From Planctomycetota bacterium (GTDB lineage Bacteria; Planctomycetota; B129-G9; JAJDCN01): DNA of 39,279 nucleotides. The notes beneath the pieces are model-generated. The model was not told where the DNA came from, searched no databases, and was given only the letters and a program-made list of their open reading frames with translations. Within the stretch, counting starts at the first letter, position 1. Every line of letters starts with the position of its first letter. The position numbers and the translations under genes are program-made. The stretch lies in the NCBI GenBank assembly GCA_029260815.1, contig JAJDCN010000078.1, positions 1 to 39,279 of the forward strand, in the 5' to 3' direction. This document shows positions 37,744-39,279 of the stretch, piece by piece.

Positions 37744-37903
37744 CTCATGCCTAATAGAGCATCGTTTGACCACATAAGCAAAGGCTTTTCTCAAAGTATA
37801 GACAGGGAAAAAGGTGGAACTTCTTGGCTTCCAGTGCGTCTAACAATAGAGAAGCGATTGGTTGGATTCCTTCGTCGGTAATGATTTGTCAGGGAGCCGC
37901 GTG

Positions 37904-39279
37904 ATGATGGATCGAAGGTGGGCGTTGCTTTTGTTGGTGCTGGGTGGGCTTGGCGCGTCGGCGCCGGCAATGGCGGGTAAGCCGGTGGAAGATCTTGCAC
38001 CGGTATTGGTCGCACTTCGAGACCGGCATTTTAAGCAGGCGAAGGCGTACGTCGAGAAAGGCCCGGACCAACTGAAGGTGCAGGACTGGAACGGCGAAAG
38101 AGCCATTCATTACGGCGTCCGGCACGGGGACATGGAGATGCTTAAGTACCTATTGCGCAAAGGCGCTGATCCAATGGCGCGCAACAACGTGGAGACCACG
38201 CCCCTGCATCTCGCTGCGGTTCGCGGGAAGCTTCCGATGATCGAGCTTCTCCTGAAACACGGAGCGAAGCTGACCACAGATCGGGGATACGGGCAGACCG
38301 CGTTCCACATGGCGGCGAGCAATGGCCATGAACATGTGGTCCGGTTCTTCCTCGCCCGTGGTGTGGATGTAAACAGCCCTGGCCGGTACAAATCGACGGC
38401 GCTCAGCCTCGCTGCCCAAAGCGGCAACTACGACATGGCGCGCTTGCTGCTCTCGCGCGAAGCTGACGTCGACGCCCCCGACGAATACGGAAGAACGCCA
38501 TTGCATATGACCGTCTCGAAAGACGATCCATTAATGGTCGCTCTGCTAGTCGAGCGTGGAGCGACGGTCGATGCCCGAAACCGGGAAGGGAGCACCCCAT
38601 TTTTCTGGGCCGCTGTAAACGGCTCGACCCAGGTAATGAAACTGTTGCGCGAGTATAAGGCGGACATCCAGGCGCCCTCAGCCATGGGCCGAACGCCTCT
38701 GCACCTTGCCGCGGCCCGCGCGCAAACGGACGTAGTTCGCCTGCTGCTGCAATGGAAAGTAAACGTGAACGCTCGGGACCGCGAAGGCCGCACACCGTTG
38801 CACGACATCGCCACCGTAGAGGTGGGCAAGCTTCTGCTGAAGCACGGAGCAGAGTTGAACGCCAAAGACAAAAATGACAAGACGCCCTTGTGCTACGCCG
38901 CCGCGCGCGAGCCTCATTGGTTTTCCACGCCCCAGGATCTCGTCGGCTTTTTCCTCGCACAGGGAGCCAGTACGGAGGGCATTTCCCTGGCGTCGGCGGC
39001 CACATCCGGCTCCCTAGAGCTGGTCAAACGCCTGATCGAATCGGAAGCGCACATCAACAACAAAGACAGCTATGGAAACACCGCTTTGCACAACGCGCGC
39101 GACTTCGAGATGGCCGAGTACTTAATCAAAATGGGCGCCGATCTCGAGGCGAGAAACGAGCAAGGCTGGACCCCGTTACATTTTACCGCCAGGTGGCGCC
39201 GCACGAACGTGGTCCGGGCGATCCTTCAAAAGACGGAGAATGCAGAAATCAAAGACCGGAAGGGGTACACGCCGCTGCA
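37904..39279 (+). CDS. Secreted ankyrin-repeat protein (cut by window end)
   Basis: Translation from ATG 37904 stays open to the window end (about 458 residues visible). It has a signal peptide, MMDRRWALLLLVLGGLG and onward, with likely cleavage after AMA. From about residue 60 on there are some ten to twelve ankyrin repeats with the usual TPLHLAA, HVVRFFLARG and ADVDAPDEYGRTPLHM phrasing. There is no lipobox, so it is probably periplasmic or secreted. AGGGAG lies upstream of the start. It differs from the ankyrin lipoprotein at 20772, but both suggest exported ankyrin scaffolds in this organism. Partners and function are unknown. Confidence 0.85.
   Translation, partial: MMDRRWALLLLVLGGLGASAPAMAGKPVEDLAPVLVALRDRHFKQAKAYVEKGPDQLKVQDWNGERAIHYGVRHGDMEMLKYLLRKGADPMARNNVETTPLHLAAVRGKLPMIELLLKHGAKLTTDRGYGQTAFHMAASNGHEHVVRFFLARGVDVNSPGRYKSTALSLAAQSGNYDMARLLLSREADVDAPDEYGRTPLHMTVSKDDPLMVALLVERGATVDARNREGSTPFFWAAVNGSTQVMKLLREYKADIQAPSAMGRTPLHLAAARAQTDVVRLLLQWKVNVNARDREGRTPLHDIATVEVGKLLLKHGAELNAKDKNDKTPLCYAAAREPHWFSTPQDLVGFFLAQGASTEGISLASAATSGSLELVKRLIESEAHINNKDSYGNTALHNARDFEMAEYLIKMGADLEARNEQGWTPLHFTARWRRTNVVRAILQKTENAEIKDRKGYTPL

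Overview
The window comes from a GC-rich, free-living bacterium. It carries a complete linked rRNA operon, 16S-tRNA-Ile(GAT)-tRNA-Ala(TGC)-23S-5S, whose 16S ends in the usual anti-Shine-Dalgarno sequence. Promoters are sigma70-like, lipoproteins have clear lipoboxes, and there is a two-component system and a ClpC unfoldase. Several 16S words (GGATTAGGCATGCAAGTCG near the 5' end, GGGGGCTCGCACAAG, AACGAGCGAAACCCC) recall Planctomycetes and neighbouring PVC or candidate-phylum lineages. I cannot place the phylum from the sequence alone; a deep uncultured lineage is most likely.

Layout. 1-442: two dispersed repeats. 443-730: a MazG-like gene. 927-3431: clpC, with a terminator shared with a convergent K+ channel/RCK gene (3519-4565, minus). 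4775-9622: gatE-gatD-glutamine synthetase, an operon with its own promoter. 9738-15386: a tight plus-strand run of HEAT-repeat lipoprotein, DUF366-like protein, accB, accC, PPi-type phosphofructokinase, SRPBCC-like lipoprotein and a small charged protein. 15387-15671: a degenerate copy of the dispersed repeat. 15669-17762 (minus): response regulator and histidine kinase. 18003-20575 (minus): hemW, nnrE and a PhnP-like MBL hydrolase. 20656-22409 (minus): an ankyrin lipoprotein translationally coupled to a 39-residue membrane peptide. 22504-24110 (minus): an NCS1-type transporter coupled to a 69-residue membrane protein. 24513-25001: an McsA-like zinc-ribbon protein, followed by a tRNA/tmRNA-like 3' end. 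25044-27611 (minus): two secreted proteins, one a beta-propeller and one a double C-type lectin, that share the same C-terminal domain. 28063-34135: the rrn operon. 34160-34864: a SAM methyltransferase. 35038-37743 (minus): two paralogous membrane-anchored SGNH proteins and a small membrane protein. 37904-end: a secreted ankyrin-repeat protein cut by the window edge.

The most unusual feature is the GatDE amidotransferase. GatDE is generally regarded as the archaeal route for making Gln-tRNA(Gln) from Glu-tRNA(Gln); bacteria normally use GatCAB or GlnRS. Here gatE and gatD overlap by ATGA and are followed after 22 bases by a divergent glutamine synthetase, so the amide-donor producer and amide-donor user look co-expressed in a bacterium. 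Other points worth attention are a three-copy repeat module in the rRNA spacer with a relative at the window start, a three-copy MITE-like element, an undescribed C-terminal domain shared by two different secreted proteins, and two unlisted or easily missed small membrane proteins coupled to larger genes by ATGA overlaps.
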